From assembly GCF_023898315.1 (NCBI RefSeq), contig NC_064614.1, positions 69,390,501 to 69,454,500 of the forward strand: 64,000 nt of DNA, in the 5' to 3' direction. The first letter of the stretch is position 1; the number at the start of each line of letters is the position of its first letter. The notes under the pieces were generated by a model. The model did not search any database. It saw only the letters and a program-made list of their open reading frames with translations, and had not been told where the DNA came from. A program made the position numbers and the translations under genes. Below are positions 32,178 to 43,443 of this stretch, piece after piece. The DNA is from Schistocerca nitens. Taxonomy: Eukaryota > Arthropoda > Insecta > Orthoptera > Acrididae.

Positions 32178-32470
32178 CGATGAAACTTGCTGGCAGATTA
32201 AAACCGTGTGCCGGACCGAGACTCTTAAGTCGGGACCTTTGCCTTTCGCGGGCAAGTGTCCTACCAACCGAGCTACCCAAGCACGACTCACGACTCGCCC
32301 TCACAGCTTCATTTCTGCCAGTACCTCGTCTCCTACCTTCTAAACTTCACAGAAGCTCTTCTGCGAAAGCCAGAGGTCCGTAGTTCGAGTCTCGGTCTGG
32401 CACAAACCTTTAATCTGCCAGGAAGTTTCATATCAGCGCTAACTCTGCTGCAGAGTGAAAATCTCATCCT
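32178..32470. mobile_element. Palindromic tRNA-derived foldback element, copy 2 (internally deleted)
   Basis: The left arm is tRNA-like on the minus strand (cgggacctttgcctttcgcg ... accgagctaccc). The right arm is tRNA-like on the plus strand but lacks its A box half (gcgaaagccagaggtccgta, agttcgagtctcggt). The right terminus keeps agagtgaaaatctcat, which pairs with the left terminus of copy 1 (gagattttcactctgcag). The flanking repeat is agtatacac (32,169-32,177) and agtatatac (32,471-32,479). Confidence 0.8.
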
Positions 32471-32587
32471 AGTATATACAGATATCAGCATCTGAGAGAA
32501 GATGTGTAGTTGCACTCAAAGAAGCCAGTAGGAGCTGTCGGCAAATCGCTTGACATTTGAGTACGGACGACACCACTATTCGACTAT

Positions 32588-32995
32588 CTTCCTTTCTTTC
32601 TTTTGCTGGTGCCTTGTCCCGCAGTTTCGAAGGGTCGGCACGGTTAGGAACGGATTTGGCAAAGTTAGTTATAAGGGGTGGCCAATTGCCCTTCCTGCCG
32701 CCCCCCCCATACCCCCCCCCCCAGGACAGAATTAGTGTACCCCAGCGTGCTGCGTCTAGTGTAACCCATGGAAAAGTGCGAACGTGTTCAGATGCCAGTG
32801 AACCGTGTAACTGAGGCGGAACGTGAGGACCAGCGCGGTATTCACCTAGCGGGATGTGGAAAACCACCTAAAAACCACCTCCAGGCTGGCGGCCGACGTC
32901 GGTAATCCGCCGGGCGGATTCGATCCGAGGCTGGCGCGCCTACCAGATTCCAGGAAGTAGCCCATTAGAGGTCTCGGCTAACCTGGCATGTTACG
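32588..32995 (-). mobile_element. Long SINE (about 408 bp), tRNA head at right
   Basis: On the minus strand: a tRNA-like head near the right end (B box ctcggatcgaatccg), then ggtggtttttaggtggttttcc, and a body with a G-rich stretch (reverse complement of the C runs at 32,701-32,722). A perfect 15 bp TSD, ccactattcgactat, lies at 32,573-32,587 and 32,996-33,010. Chance frames of up to 132 codons overlap it and are not genes. Confidence 0.9.
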
Positions 32996-33010
32996 CCACT
33001 ATTCGACTAT

Positions 33011-33067
33011 GTTGGCAGCAATAGGTGAACTACGGCGTAACACAGCGTCAGGTATGAAGCGGTAGAC
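33011..33067 (+). other. Probable Tc1 segment between SINE and hAT insertions
   Basis: About 57 bases lie between the SINE's right TSD and the hAT's left end. They are continuous with 34,302 onward once the hAT is removed, so they probably belong to the degenerate Tc1. The coding match is weak. Confidence 0.35.
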
Positions 33068-34301
33068 CAGGGCTTCACAACATACGTGCTCGTGGAGCAA
33101 GCTGTGAGCAGCAAGGGGCGAGCACGGAGCAGCGCGAGCACGCTACCCCCACTACCGGACCACAGAGCCGAGAGTGGGGAGAGTCACGTGGGGCACACAG
33201 CGGCTGCCGCCAGTCAATGTAAATCCGCAGCAACCGGCTGGGATATCACTCACGAATTATTACTGCGACAAATGAAACAAATAAAGGAGAATGTACACGT
33301 GCCACATAATTTTATTAGCTTAGTGTATGCCCCTACCATCTGTAGACACTGAAACTAAAGAATTCCACGACAATCCTATGTCTTCAACACTTTCTTCAAC
33401 ACTACTTAAAATATCACCCCCGGTTGTAGTGTTCTTGATGGCTACTACATCGAGGAGCTCCTCCCTCACCTGAAGATCTCTGTTAACACCTCTAATAAAT
33501 ATGGCAAGCTGCACTGTTCCAGTGACATCAACACTTTCGTCCAGAGCTAGAGAATACGCCATAAAATCTTAACAGATATTTGCAAGCTGGCTCTGGACGT
33601 CGTCTGCCATGTCCTGTATGCGACGCATAATGGTCATGTTAGATAATGGCACAATCCGAAACTGTTCAACTTGAGATGGACACAAATGTTCCACTGCAAC
33701 TACCAAACATTCTTTTATTAAATCGCCATCAGTTAAGGAGCGCAGGGATTTTGCTAAAAGCAAAGCAATTTTGTAACCCACTCTGAGAGATGCCCCAGTT
33801 GATTTTTCTTCGTCGTCCAGATCTTCTTCGGATAGCTTCCTTTTATGTTTAATAACTTCCTGTGCACAATCTGGTAAACCACATTTTCTACGTCCGTAGT
33901 CTTTCGCGTGGTACGACATATAATGTCGCTGCAAATTAAATTTCGTAAAAGAATTCAGTGTTTTGTGACATACTAAACATTTTGCAACACCATCTTTTTC
34001 AGTAAACAGATACAATTCCTCCCAATGGGGGTTGAACTACGAAAGCATGGTTGGGGTTACACAACGGCGACTTCACATGATTCTTAACCAGCGAAGTGAC
34101 TGTTAAGAGCTGATCGTAGTACTTTAAACGTTACACAGTCGGCGCGAATTCAATAGGCACGCTGTGGCCCTATTGAAACGTGCGCGCGCATTTCCCCTCC
34201 CTCCCCTCCCCCCGTACTCCGCGACCTTGCAGCTGCTAGCGAGCACGTGCCTGAGCAGACGCGAGTACTCGCGCTCAAAACCGGCCAGTTGTTAAGCCCT
34301 G
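33068..34301 (-). mobile_element. Internally deleted hAT transposon
   Basis: The 1,234 bp element has terminal inverted repeats cagggcttcacaac (33,068-33,081) and, in reverse complement, cagggcttaacaac (34,288-34,301). A perfect 8 bp TSD, cggtagac, lies at 33,060-33,067 and 34,302-34,309, which is the hallmark target size of hAT elements. It carries only the N-terminal part of a transposase on the minus strand. The ends are GC-rich. It would need transposase from elsewhere to move. Confidence 0.93.
33320..34027 (-). pseudogene. hAT transposase, N-terminal half, one internal stop
   Basis: Reading leftward on the minus strand, a BED-type zinc finger opens the protein (Cys-x2-Cys in KCLVCHKTL, then His-x4-His in RHYMSYH). 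Further on are LAKSLRSLTDGDLIKECL, then IVPLSNMTIMRRIQDMADDV, then YSLALDESVDVTGTVQLAIF, which holds the first catalytic Asp (LDES), and STDG near the end. A single in-frame TAA lies at 33,569-33,571. The C-terminal half with the dimerisation region is deleted. The pattern fits the hAT group related to GTF2IRD2/ZBED-like proteins. No ATG start is visible. Confidence 0.85.
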
Positions 34302-34309
34302 CGGTAGAC

Positions 34310-35060
34310 TTACACAGGTGAAAGAACAAGAGGACCGAGCAATTGTCACCGAGGCACTCAGAGCTCCGAATGCATCGTTATCATCGACCCGACATGCTAG
34401 TGATCACAAGTACCGTAACAGGCGTCTAACAGAAAGTGGGCAGAGCTAACAGGGCTCCCTGTGCCCACTACCATTAACCTTTGATCAGCATGAAGTCCGT
34501 CTACATTGGTGTCGGGCACATTCGGCCTGGAATCTCGCTGACTGGAGCAGGATTATCTTCAGTGAGAGTTAGGCTTAGAACTGCGCAGCGATGACCAGCA
34601 AAGACGTATCTGGAGATGCCGTGGACAGCAGTCGGGCACCTGCCTTACAATTTCCTGACGTATGACCTGACAGCGAGGCCTAGGGTTGCCATTTTATTTG
34701 ACAGCCGGACCACTTTGGTTTCCATCCGCGGCACCCTTACAGCAAAGTCGAATATCGACGATATTCTAGGCCCCATTTTGTTGTCCTACATGGCAAGCTA
34801 TCCTGGGCGTACATTTCAGCAAGATAATGCCCACCCGCACCCGGCGAGAGATTCTACTGCTTGTCTTTGTGCTTGCGAAACCCTACCTTGCCTACCAAGG
34901 TCTACATCACAAGATCTGTCCCCAACTGAGAACATCTGGAACGTTATGGGTAGGCCCCTCCTACCAGCTCGGGGATCTAGCAATCTACCGCACAATTTAG
35001 ACAGAATTGGGAACGATATCCGCCAGGAGCACATCCATCAACTCTAGCAATCAACACCAA
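34310..35060 (+). pseudogene. Degenerate Tc1-like transposase
   Basis: An older Tc1 transposon, interrupted upstream by the hAT element. The first part (about 34,322-34,610) carries DRAIVTEALRAPNASL and ADWSRIIFSES. The catalytic first Asp, expected in the FSDE block, reads as Glu here. The second part (34,616-35,047) includes GRTFQQDNAHPHPAR with the second Asp and QDLSPTENIWNVM with the final Glu. Stops and a frameshift separate the parts. TIRs were not found. Confidence 0.75.
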
Positions 35061-35200
35061 GTCTAATAACTGCTTGCATAGGGGCAGAGGTAGACCAACG
35101 AGTTATTGAGTTGCCAAACTGTGAAACTCTTTCTCTTGAATAGACCATACAACTTTCCAAAACTGTAGTCATTTGTTTGTTTGTACACGAAAATTACGTC

Positions 35201-35418
35201 GAAAAAATGGTTCAAATGGCTCTGAGCACTATGGGACTTAACATCTATGGCCATCAGTCCCCTAGAACTTAGAACTACTTAAACCTAACTAACCTAAGGA
35301 CATCACACAACACCCAGTCATTACGAGGCAGAGAAAATCCCTGACCCCGCCGGTAATCGAACCCGGGAACCCGGGCGCGGGAAGCGAGAACGCTACCGCA
35401 CGACCACGAGCTGCGGAC
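35201..35418 (-). mobile_element. Chimeric SINE: Head-B tRNA with SINE-A tail
   Basis: On the minus strand: ccgcagctcgtggtcgtgcg head, gggttcgattaccgg B box, actgggtgttgtgtgatgtc core, then the SINE-A tail ending cagagccatttgaacc. The flanking repeat is aaaattacgtc (35,190-35,200) and aaatttacgtc (35,419-35,429). Confidence 0.9.
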
Positions 35419-35429
35419 AAATTTACGTC

Positions 35430-36763
35430 TACCGATTTCTGTTCAATTCAGATAATTCCTTCGTGGTGCGTCGTTGGTTTCTGCTTTCCAGTGTACAACA
35501 TAACAACCCGCATTTGGCTTGCACCTGCATTTATAATGTTCTAGCATTAATTTCTAGCGGTGTTTTTATATTTTCGTTCAACCGCTGTAAATTATTAATA
35601 TTCATTATATTACAGCATTTTGCGCTGTATTACAGAAACAGCTAAAATGAAAGTAAAGATGGAATAGTCGCTATTCGACCCATTTCATAATTGCAGAATG
35701 TGAAATAAGGATTGTGACATAGAACAATCTTATTGTATGCCTATATCAAGGCATTATGAAGTGATTTTCCCAGGGATTTTCTTGAGTCTAACCGGACAAA
35801 CAGCTCAGCGTTCACATGTTTGAAGGTTCCTATTCCATCCTTACTGTACCAGAGCTGTATGAGAAGTTTCAAGTTGATGAACAAAAAATGTGTGTGCTGC
35901 AATTACATTTTTCCTCAGTCATATGATTAATCACGGGAATGTTACCTGTAAAGGTCTAGTCTTATAGGATCTACTTTGTTCTTTAGGATAGCCTCGTTCA
36001 TTCCTCGAAGATGAGTAATGAGCATTCTGGTACGAAGCTTATATTCCTATTTAGTAACTGAAATTGGTTCTATGTTAATGTTGTATCTGTCTCGAATGTT
36101 GTTTCGCATCCGGTAGTTCTGAAGTCTTACAAAGTTTTTATTGCTTCAGGTACGTAACAAATATCACATAAAGACTGTTGGTGGCGGGAAATTTTCTCAA
36201 GCCACTTCCCTTCACGTTTATGCACAGTTCCTCAGATGAATATTGATGTCAGGTATCAGTTGCCTAGTATCCATTGTAAAGTCATAGTGGAATTTATCAC
36301 GATATCAGTACGGAGATTATGAGGTACCAGTTGCCAAAGAATGTGATTTGTTTAGTTACAAAACATATGTTTCTGTAATAAATGATCCCATTAACAACCT
36401 CTTGAAAGCATTATGAAATTAGGTACAGTCACATATTTGCAAGCTACATTGTCACACGTTACAAATCTCCCGTTTTACTCGTTACAAGGTGTAACGAGCA
36501 GAAACTCTGAAACAGTTAACCATATCGCCAAAGTCGGTTGACTGTCTGTGAGTGGCGTAACACTTTCTAGAATTTGATAATGAGATTTTCTCCTCCAGAA
36601 ACAAGCTGTATTCTTAAATTAAAAACAAATTAATAAAATACACACTCATGTGGACATGAAGTGTGTCATACTCACCGCACTAAGAATTACGCAATAAAGT
36701 TGGTAATATCAGCCGAATTAAAAAAAAAAAACTTATCTAAATCTTTTGTAGTCACTTAATGAA
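35430..36763. other. No gene recognised
   Basis: About 1.3 kb of AT-rich sequence with only short frames. Poly-A stretches (about 36,719-36,730) occur just left of the MITE. Confidence 0.4.
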
Positions 36764-37216
36764 ATACAGGATGGGGCAAATAAAATTGGTCCATAGAACT
36801 GGCACAGATGGATCATTCGTTTGCATGATCGGTTAGACGTGAGAGTCTCTCGCGACAGAAGTCGGATTCATTTTGCAGGTCTTTGAAGCATTTTCTGATG
36901 TTACTTGACGTCTTCAAAACGCACCCTGTCTGACGTCATTTTCGAACTAAGTGTTGCATGGCACTCTTTGCTGGCACTTTGACACTATTAATCTTCCCCG
37001 CAAACAACTGACCACACCGTTTCCAGGACTCTGTTGTCACTTAACTTTCCACAATGATCACGCGCTGCTCCACTGGGGCTATCTGCTCCACTCTCACTGA
37101 CACGGCCCGCGCGGACGTACACGTGGTGTGCGCGGCACGGGGTGTAGTTGTATGCATACATCCACGTCCAATCATATTCACTAGTCCGGCCCACTTTCAT
37201 TTGCCCCACCCTGTAT
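36764..37216. mobile_element. Mariner-type MITE (453 bp) with 26 bp TIRs
   Basis: The left TIR at 36,764-36,789 (atacaggatggggcaaataa...) and the right TIR at 37,191-37,216 match at 23 of 26 positions in reverse complement. The TIR begins like that of the mariner-like fragment at 30,016. The interior has no transposase motif. A 95-codon minus-strand frame overlapping its right part lacks support. Confidence 0.8.
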
Positions 37217-37436
37217 ATTTGAATCGAAGATTCGGACACTTCTGTATTATGTGATTCACATTCTGTTTCCTCCAACCTTTACTTTCAATACATTTTGCTG
37301 TTGCTGGTACAGTGAAACGTTACATGTGTAATAGTTCGTGTGTTCAGAATATCGAATGTGGTAATTTCTGTGTGTAAGTTTTGTAAAGCAGTTCGAAGGA
37401 AGCTTTATGTCTGTTGTGGTTTTCAGTTCAATTGTG

Positions 37437-37629
37437 GTTCAAATGGCTCTGAGCACTATGGGACTCAACTGCTGAGGTCATTAGTCCCCTAGAACTTAGA
37501 ACTAGTTAAACCTAACTAACCTAAGGACATCACAAACATCCATGCCCGAGGCAGGATTCGAACCTGCGACCGTAGCGGTCTTGCGGTTCCAGACTGCAGC
37601 GCCTTTAACCGCACGGCCACTTCGGCCGG
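37437..37629 (-). mobile_element. SINE-A, young subfamily
   Basis: The full tRNA head and tail are on the minus strand. A perfect 13 bp TSD, cagttcaattgtg, lies at 37,424-37,436 and 37,630-37,642. It differs from the copy in the LINE (8476-8675) at about one internal position. Confidence 0.94.
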
Positions 37630-37679
37630 CAGTTCAATTGTGAATGGGTGATCAGTCACCATGGTTAATGCTGTTGTGT

Positions 37680-38012
37680 TTTTCAATTCGAAAACTGGTT
37701 TGATGCAGCTCTTCATGCTACTCTATCCTATGTAAGGCTCTTCATCTTCGAGAAACTACTGCGACCTACATACTTTAGAATCTACTTACTCTTTGTCTCC
37801 CTCTACAATTTTTGCCTCTGCTTCCCCATTTCCACACTTTCTTCCAACACTAAATTTGTGGTCCTTTGATGACTGTCCAATCAACTGATGCCTTCTTGTA
37901 GATATATTGCGCCACAAATTTCTTATCTCACCAGTTCTATTCGGTAGCTACTCACTAGTTACGTGATCGACCCATCTAACATTATGTATTATTTTGCTTA
38001 TCCCTGCAGTGA
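37680..38012 (-). pseudogene. RTE-like LINE 3' end, antisense
   Basis: Plus-strand text aaactggtttgatgcagctcttcatgctactctatcctatg is antisense to the 3' end of the RTE-like family (compare 22,330-22,360). Homology continues through the C-terminal coding part (acgtgatcgacccatctaac at about 37,960 pairs with the region encoding the IRWVDHVT-like segment). No CAA tail; the piece starts within 3' sequence. Confidence 0.65.
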
Positions 38013-38888
38013 CTAACGAAGTTATCAGATACAAGAGTAGCTACTTGCGTTTACAACCTTCTTATCCTCCCACTTCACACACATAATATCTTGGCACCTT
38101 CTAAAATCTTCCTAGCCTTATTTTTCCTATCGGACTGCACGTAAAGAGCTCGCACAACGCTGGTACACTGTGTCCGCGTTTTCCCACTCTTAGTTCCGGA
38201 AAACCGAGAACCAATCAGGGCTGCACACTTGTGCACACACTAGGTTTTCATTAGGTGCGTGCTCCTGAAGAGGAAACCTCGGCTTGCATCTTATCTGCGA
38301 GAGCACGAAGGAGGGAACGAGCGGCGCATCCGAACTCTGCTGCCTTCGGCTGCGAGGCAAGGCAAGGCGAAGTACCGTAGCCAATTTTCAGCAACTGGAG
38401 GGTCTTCTGCGGAGTTCTCCTTCAGCCGGCGGGCAAAATTACATTCCCATCCAGCCTGCGCTGAGTGACAGCCTGCCGTGATTGGTTGTCATCGCTTCTG
38501 ACGGCCTCTCGCTTCCTACCGGAAAAATCACCTGTAGTAGCGGCGGCGGAAGTCGAAAGAGCGATACTCCACGTCATATCACAGTTACTCTTATAACGAG
38601 TGAATTACAAGAGCGACAGAAATCTTTCGCTAAGTGAAAGGGTAAAAGGCCGGAATTCAATGCGTCATCGGCTACAAATTCATCACAACCTGTTTAGGCC
38701 TTCCGGAACTCAGGGAGTGAACTACATTCGGTGTGCCTGATGGTAATACACATTTTACAGTAGGAGTTCCAAATATTTTCTTTTAACGGAATTCTTTGAG
38801 AACACTTGCACTTTGATGCGGAAAGTCGTTTAGTTTGAAGGTTAGTAAAATTGAAAAAAAAAGTTAGTTTACGGGATGGTTACTTAGT
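38013..38888. other. No gene recognised
   Basis: This has a relatively GC-rich middle (about 38,180-38,560) with overlapping short frames, none with motifs. I cannot assign it. Confidence 0.35.
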
Positions 38889-38899
38889 TTTAAATCATC

Positions 38900-39100
38900 A
38901 AAAATTGTTCAAATGGCTCTGAGCACTATGGGACTTAACTTCTGAGGTCATCAGTCCCCTAGAACGTAGAACTACTTATACCTAACTAACCTAAGGACAT
39001 CACACACATCCATGCCCGAAGCAGGATTCGAACCTGCGACCGTATCGGTCGCGTGGTTCCGGACTGTAGTGCCTAGAACCGTTCGGGCACTCCGGCCGGC
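38900..39100 (-). mobile_element. SINE-A, older copy
   Basis: On the minus strand: head gccggagtgcccgaacggtt, B box ggttcgaatcc, and the SINE-A tail. A perfect 11 bp TSD, tttaaatcatc, lies at 38,889-38,899 and 39,101-39,111. It has more substitutions than the young subfamily. Confidence 0.93.
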
Positions 39101-39466
39101 TTTAAATCATCGCTGCTAACAATAAAACCATAACAAAATTTTGAAAAATAGGTAGGAGCACCAATATTTCGAAAGGAACCGGAATACTATCAATAATTTT
39201 TCGCAGGTAATTTATTCACTCACTGCAGAACCCCAGTTTCTGCCGAGCACAGTTCGGGAAGTCCTGCTTTACACCAGGTGCTTTCAGTGCGTCATTTGTT
39301 TTCGTTTCTGTACGCTCCCAGTAGTTAGTACCTCAGCATTTGATTACAAGAGAAAAGCTGTTTTTCGTAGTTTCAGCATGCCTACGAGAAATAAAGACAA
39401 TTTTGAGTGGTCTTTAATAATTTTGGATTATTAAGTATTCAGTACTTCCTGTAATATCCTTACATA

Positions 39467-40673
39467 CAATATGTGATCAGAAGTACCCGGACACCCACAA
39501 AAAACAGACGTTTTTCATATTAGGTGCCTTGTGCTGCCACCTACCGCCAGGTACTCCATATCAGCGACCTCAGGGGTCATTACACATCGTAAGAGAGCAG
39601 AATGGGGCTCTCCGTGGAACTCACGGTATTCGAAAGTGGTCAGGTGATTGGATGTCACTTGTGTCATTCGTCTGTACGCGAGATTTACACACTCCTAATC
39701 ATCCCCAGGTCCAGTATTTCCGATGTGATAGTGAAGTGGGAACGTGAAGGGACACGTACAGCTCAAAAGCGTACAGACCGACCTCCTCTGTTGACTGACA
39801 GAAACCGCCGACTCTTGAAGAGAGTGGTAACGAGTAATAGGCAAACATCTATCCAGACCGTCACACAGGGATTCCAAACTGCATCCGGATCAACTACAAG
39901 TACTACGACAGTTAGCGGAGAGGCTGCTCATAAGCCACACATCACGCCGGTAAATGCCAAACGAAGCCTCGCTTGGTGTAACCAGTGTGAACATGGGACA
40001 ATTGAACAGTGGAAAAACGTTCTGTGGAGTGACAATCACGGTAAACATGTGGTGAACCGATGGCAGTGTGTGGATATGAAGAATGCCCGGTGAACGTCAT
40101 CTGCCAGCGTTTGTAGTGTCAACAGTAAAACTCGGAGGCGGCGGTGTTATGGTGTGGTCCTGTTTTTCATGGAGGGGGCTTGCACCCCTTGTTGTTTAGC
40201 GTGGCGTTATCAGAGCACAGGTCTACGTTGATATTTTAAGCACCTTCTTGCTTCTCACTGTTGAAGACCAATTCGGGGATGGCGATTGCATCTCTATGCA
40301 AGATCGAGCACCTGTTCAAAATGCACGGCCTGTGGCGGAGTAGTTACCCATAACAGTAACATCCCTGTAGCGAACTGGCCTGCACAGAGTGCTGACCTGA
40401 GTCCTATAGAACACCTTTGGGATGTTTTGGATCGCCGACTTCGTTCCAGGTCTCACCGACCTACATCGATACCTCTCCTCAGTGCAGAATGGGCTGCCAT
40501 TCCCCAAGAAACCTTCCAGCACCTGACTGAACGTATGCCTGCGAGAGTGGAAGCTGTCATTAAGGCTAAGTGCGGGCCAACATCATATTGAATTCCAGCA
40601 TTACCGATGGAGGGCGCCACGAACTTGTAAGTCATTTTCAGCCAGGTGTCGGAATACTTTTGATCACGTAGTG
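39467..40673 (+). mobile_element. Tc1-like transposon, near full length
   Basis: 29 bp inverted repeats lie at 39,467-39,495 (caatatgtgatcagaagtac...) and 40,645-40,673 (matching in reverse complement as cactacgtgatcaaaagtat...). The 1.2 kb between them encodes one degraded transposase in the plus direction. Size and layout are typical of Tc1. Confidence 0.88.
39540..40591 (+). pseudogene. Tc1-like transposase, frameshifted
   Basis: Parts appear in more than one frame. The N-terminal HTH region is around 39,600-39,760. Then come RNRRLLKRVVTSNRQTS, then WKNVLWSDNHGKH with the first catalytic Asp (40,031-40,033), a middle piece SMQDRAPVQNARPVAE with the second Asp (40,302-40,304), and SADLSPIEHLWDVLDRRL with the final Glu (40,409-40,411), ending at the stop near 40,589-40,591. 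All three catalytic residues survive, but an in-frame stop after PVAE and at least two frameshifts kill it. Confidence 0.85.
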
Positions 40674-41239
40674 TTTTCTACACTATCGAATAAGTGATAG
40701 TTTATCACATTGCAAAATGTACATATTACAAAAAAACAGAGGCTGATAGTTGAAAAATGTAAATGAAACAAATTTGTGTACATCTTCAGAATATCCGTTT
40801 AGCAGATGTAAATATCTTCTTCTCAGAAACGGAATGCCTTGACATATTGAAAAGGGTAGATATTGTCTGTGATAATTATAAACACAAACTGATAATTTAC
40901 AGTAAATTAGCGGGCCTACATGTCACCAACCTTGTTTCAGTTGCGCTGCAAATGTTTCACTGAGAAGCCCTTACACATCCTCCTTACACTTTCGATTTTT
41001 CCCCATGCGAGTTCCATATTTTGAGTCCTGATGGAAGGCATTGTTTGGGACGAAGAGGTGCATGTTTGTGTTTCCGTAGACAAGCGCAAACACTTTTCCC
41101 TGAAGGCATTGACCATCTTTCACACTTTCATTTGACTGCCACTCATGCTTATACTGCAATTGATTAATGGTTACTTTGAAAGTACTTAGCCCATTAGTCA
41201 ATCTTTTTTTGTAAGAGACGAAATGATAACATACTATGA
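40674..41239. other. No gene recognised
   Basis: AT-rich interval between the Tc1 element and the next LINE; nothing identifiable. Confidence 0.4.
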
Positions 41240-41339
41240 GTCGGGGCGTATAATGTCAGAAGCTTGAACGGGGTGGGGAAACTAGATAATCGGAAAAGGG
41301 AAATGCAAAGGCTCAACTTAGATATATAGGGGTCAGTCA

Positions 41340-43443
41340 AGTAAAATGGAACAAGACAAGGATTTCTGGTCAGATGAGTATCCATCAACAGCAGCAAAAA
41401 ATGGTATAACGGGAGTAGGATTCGTTATCAATACGAAGGTAGGGCTAAGAGTGTGTTACTGTGAACCGTTCAGTGATGCGGTAGTTCTCAGAAAAATCGA
41501 CAGCGAACCAACACTGACAACGATAATTCAGGTACACATGCCGACGTCGCAAGCTGAAGATGAAGAGGAAGGGAAAGTGTATGTTGATATTGAAATGATA
41601 ATACAGTATGTAAAGGGAGATGAAAATCTAATAGTTATGGGGGACTGGAATGCAGTTGTAGGCGAAGGAGTAGAAGAAAAGGTTACTAGAGAAAACGGGA
41701 TTACGGCAAGGAATGATTAGAAAGATTAATTGAGGTCTGTAATAAACTTCAGCTAGTAACAGCGAATATTCCGTTCAGGAATCACAAGAGGAGGAGGTAT
41801 ACATGGAAAAGTCCGGGTGATACTGGAAGATATCAGTTAGATTACATCATTGTCAGACAGAGATTCCGAAATCAGATACTGGATTGTAAGGCGTACCAGG
41901 AGCAGATGTAGACTCAGATGGCAACGTCGTAGTGATGAAGTGTAGGCTGAAGTTTAAGACAACAGTCAGGAAGAATCAATACGCAAAGAAGTGGGATACA
42001 GAAGTGCTAAGAAACGACGAGATACGCTTGAAGTTCTCTAAGGCTATAGATACAGCAATAAGGTAAAGCTCAGTAGGCAGTACTGCTGAAGAGGAATTTA
42101 AGAGGAATGCATATCGCTAAAGAGGGCAATAACAGAAAATGGGAAGTAAAGTATAGGTACAAAGAAAGTAACTGCAGAGGAATTATGGATAACAGAAGAA
42201 ATATTTCAATTGATTGATGAAAGGAGGAAGTACAAAAATGTTCCGGAAGACTCAGGAATACAGAAATTCAAGTAGCTGAGGAATGAAATAAATAGGAATT
42301 GCAGGAAAGCTAAGATGAAATGGTTGCACGGAAAATGGGAAGAAATCGAAAAAGAAATGATTGTCGGTAGGACTGACTCAGCATACAGGAAAGTCAAAGC
42401 AACCTTCGGTGACATTAAAAGGAAGGGTGCAAACATTAAGCCTGTTAAATGCAGACGAAAAAGCGGACAGGTGGAAAGAGTACATTGAAAGCCACTATGA
42501 CGGGGAAGATTTGTCTGATGTGATAGAAGCAGAAACAGGAGTCGATTTAGAAGAGATAGGGGACACGGTATTAGAATCAGAATTTAAAAGAGCTTTGGAG
42601 CACTTAAGATCAAATAAGGCAGAAGGGATAAATAACATTCCATCAGAATTTCTAAAATTGGTGGGGGAAGTGGCAACAAAACGACTGTTTACGTTGATGT
42701 GTAGAATGCATGAGTCTGGCGACTTACCATCTGACTTTCGGAAAAACATCATCCACACAATTCCGAAGACGGCAAGAGCTAACAAGTGGGAGAATTATCA
42801 GCTCATGCATCCAAGTTGCTGACAAGAATAATAAACACAAGAATGGAAAAGAAAATTAAGGATGCGCTGGATGACGATCAGTTTCGCTTTAGGAAAGGTA
42901 AAAGCACGAGAGAGGCAAGTCTGACGTTGCGGTTAATAATGGAAGCAAGACTAAAGAAAAATCAAGACACGTTCGCAGGATTTGTCGACCTGACAAAAGC
43001 GTTCGACAATGTAAAATGGTGCAATTCTGAGGAAAATATGGGAAAGTTATAGGGAGAGACTTTAGCAAGGATGGCTTCAAAGGCAGACTAGCAACGGCAA
43101 AAATGGCATTCCTGGCCAAGAGAAGTCTACTAATACCAAATATTTGTCTTAATTTGAGGACGAAATTTCTAAGAATGTACGTCTGGGGTACACCATTGTA
43201 TGGTAGTGAAACATGGACTATGGGAAAACAGGAGCAGAAAAGAATCGAATCATTTGCCATGTGGTGTTGGCGACGAATATTGAAAATTAGGTGGACCAAT
43301 AAGGTAAGGAATAAGGAGGTTCGGTGCAGAGTCGGAGAGGAAAGGAATATGTGGAAAACACTTATAAGGAGAAGGGACAGGATGATAGGACATCTGTTAA
43401 GACATGAGGGAATGACTTCCATGGTACTAGAGGGAGCTGTCGA
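41340..43443 (+). pseudogene. RTE-like endonuclease/RT, RT core largely deleted
   Basis: Endonuclease: MEQDKDFWSDEYP onward, with VMGDWNAVVGEG near 41,640. Connector region: AYRKVKATFGDIK (about 42,380) and RALEHLRSNKAEGINNIP (about 42,590). RT: DDDQFRFRKGKSTREASLTL and FAGFVDLTKAFDNVKW, with the catalytic Asp near 42,988. The next segment jumps directly to the C-terminal part (KMAFLAKRSLL, MWCWRRILKIRW), so the region holding the FADD box is missing. Numerous stops and frameshifts. It is a dead, older relative of copies 1 and 2. Confidence 0.8.

Noticed and set aside
32469..32867. 132-codon minus-strand frame
   Set aside because: Lies across a SINE defined by a 15 bp TSD and includes its C/G runs; no protein motif.
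37054..37254. Overlapping plus and minus frames at the MITE right end
   Set aside because: They sit within a non-autonomous MITE and have no similarity to a transposase.
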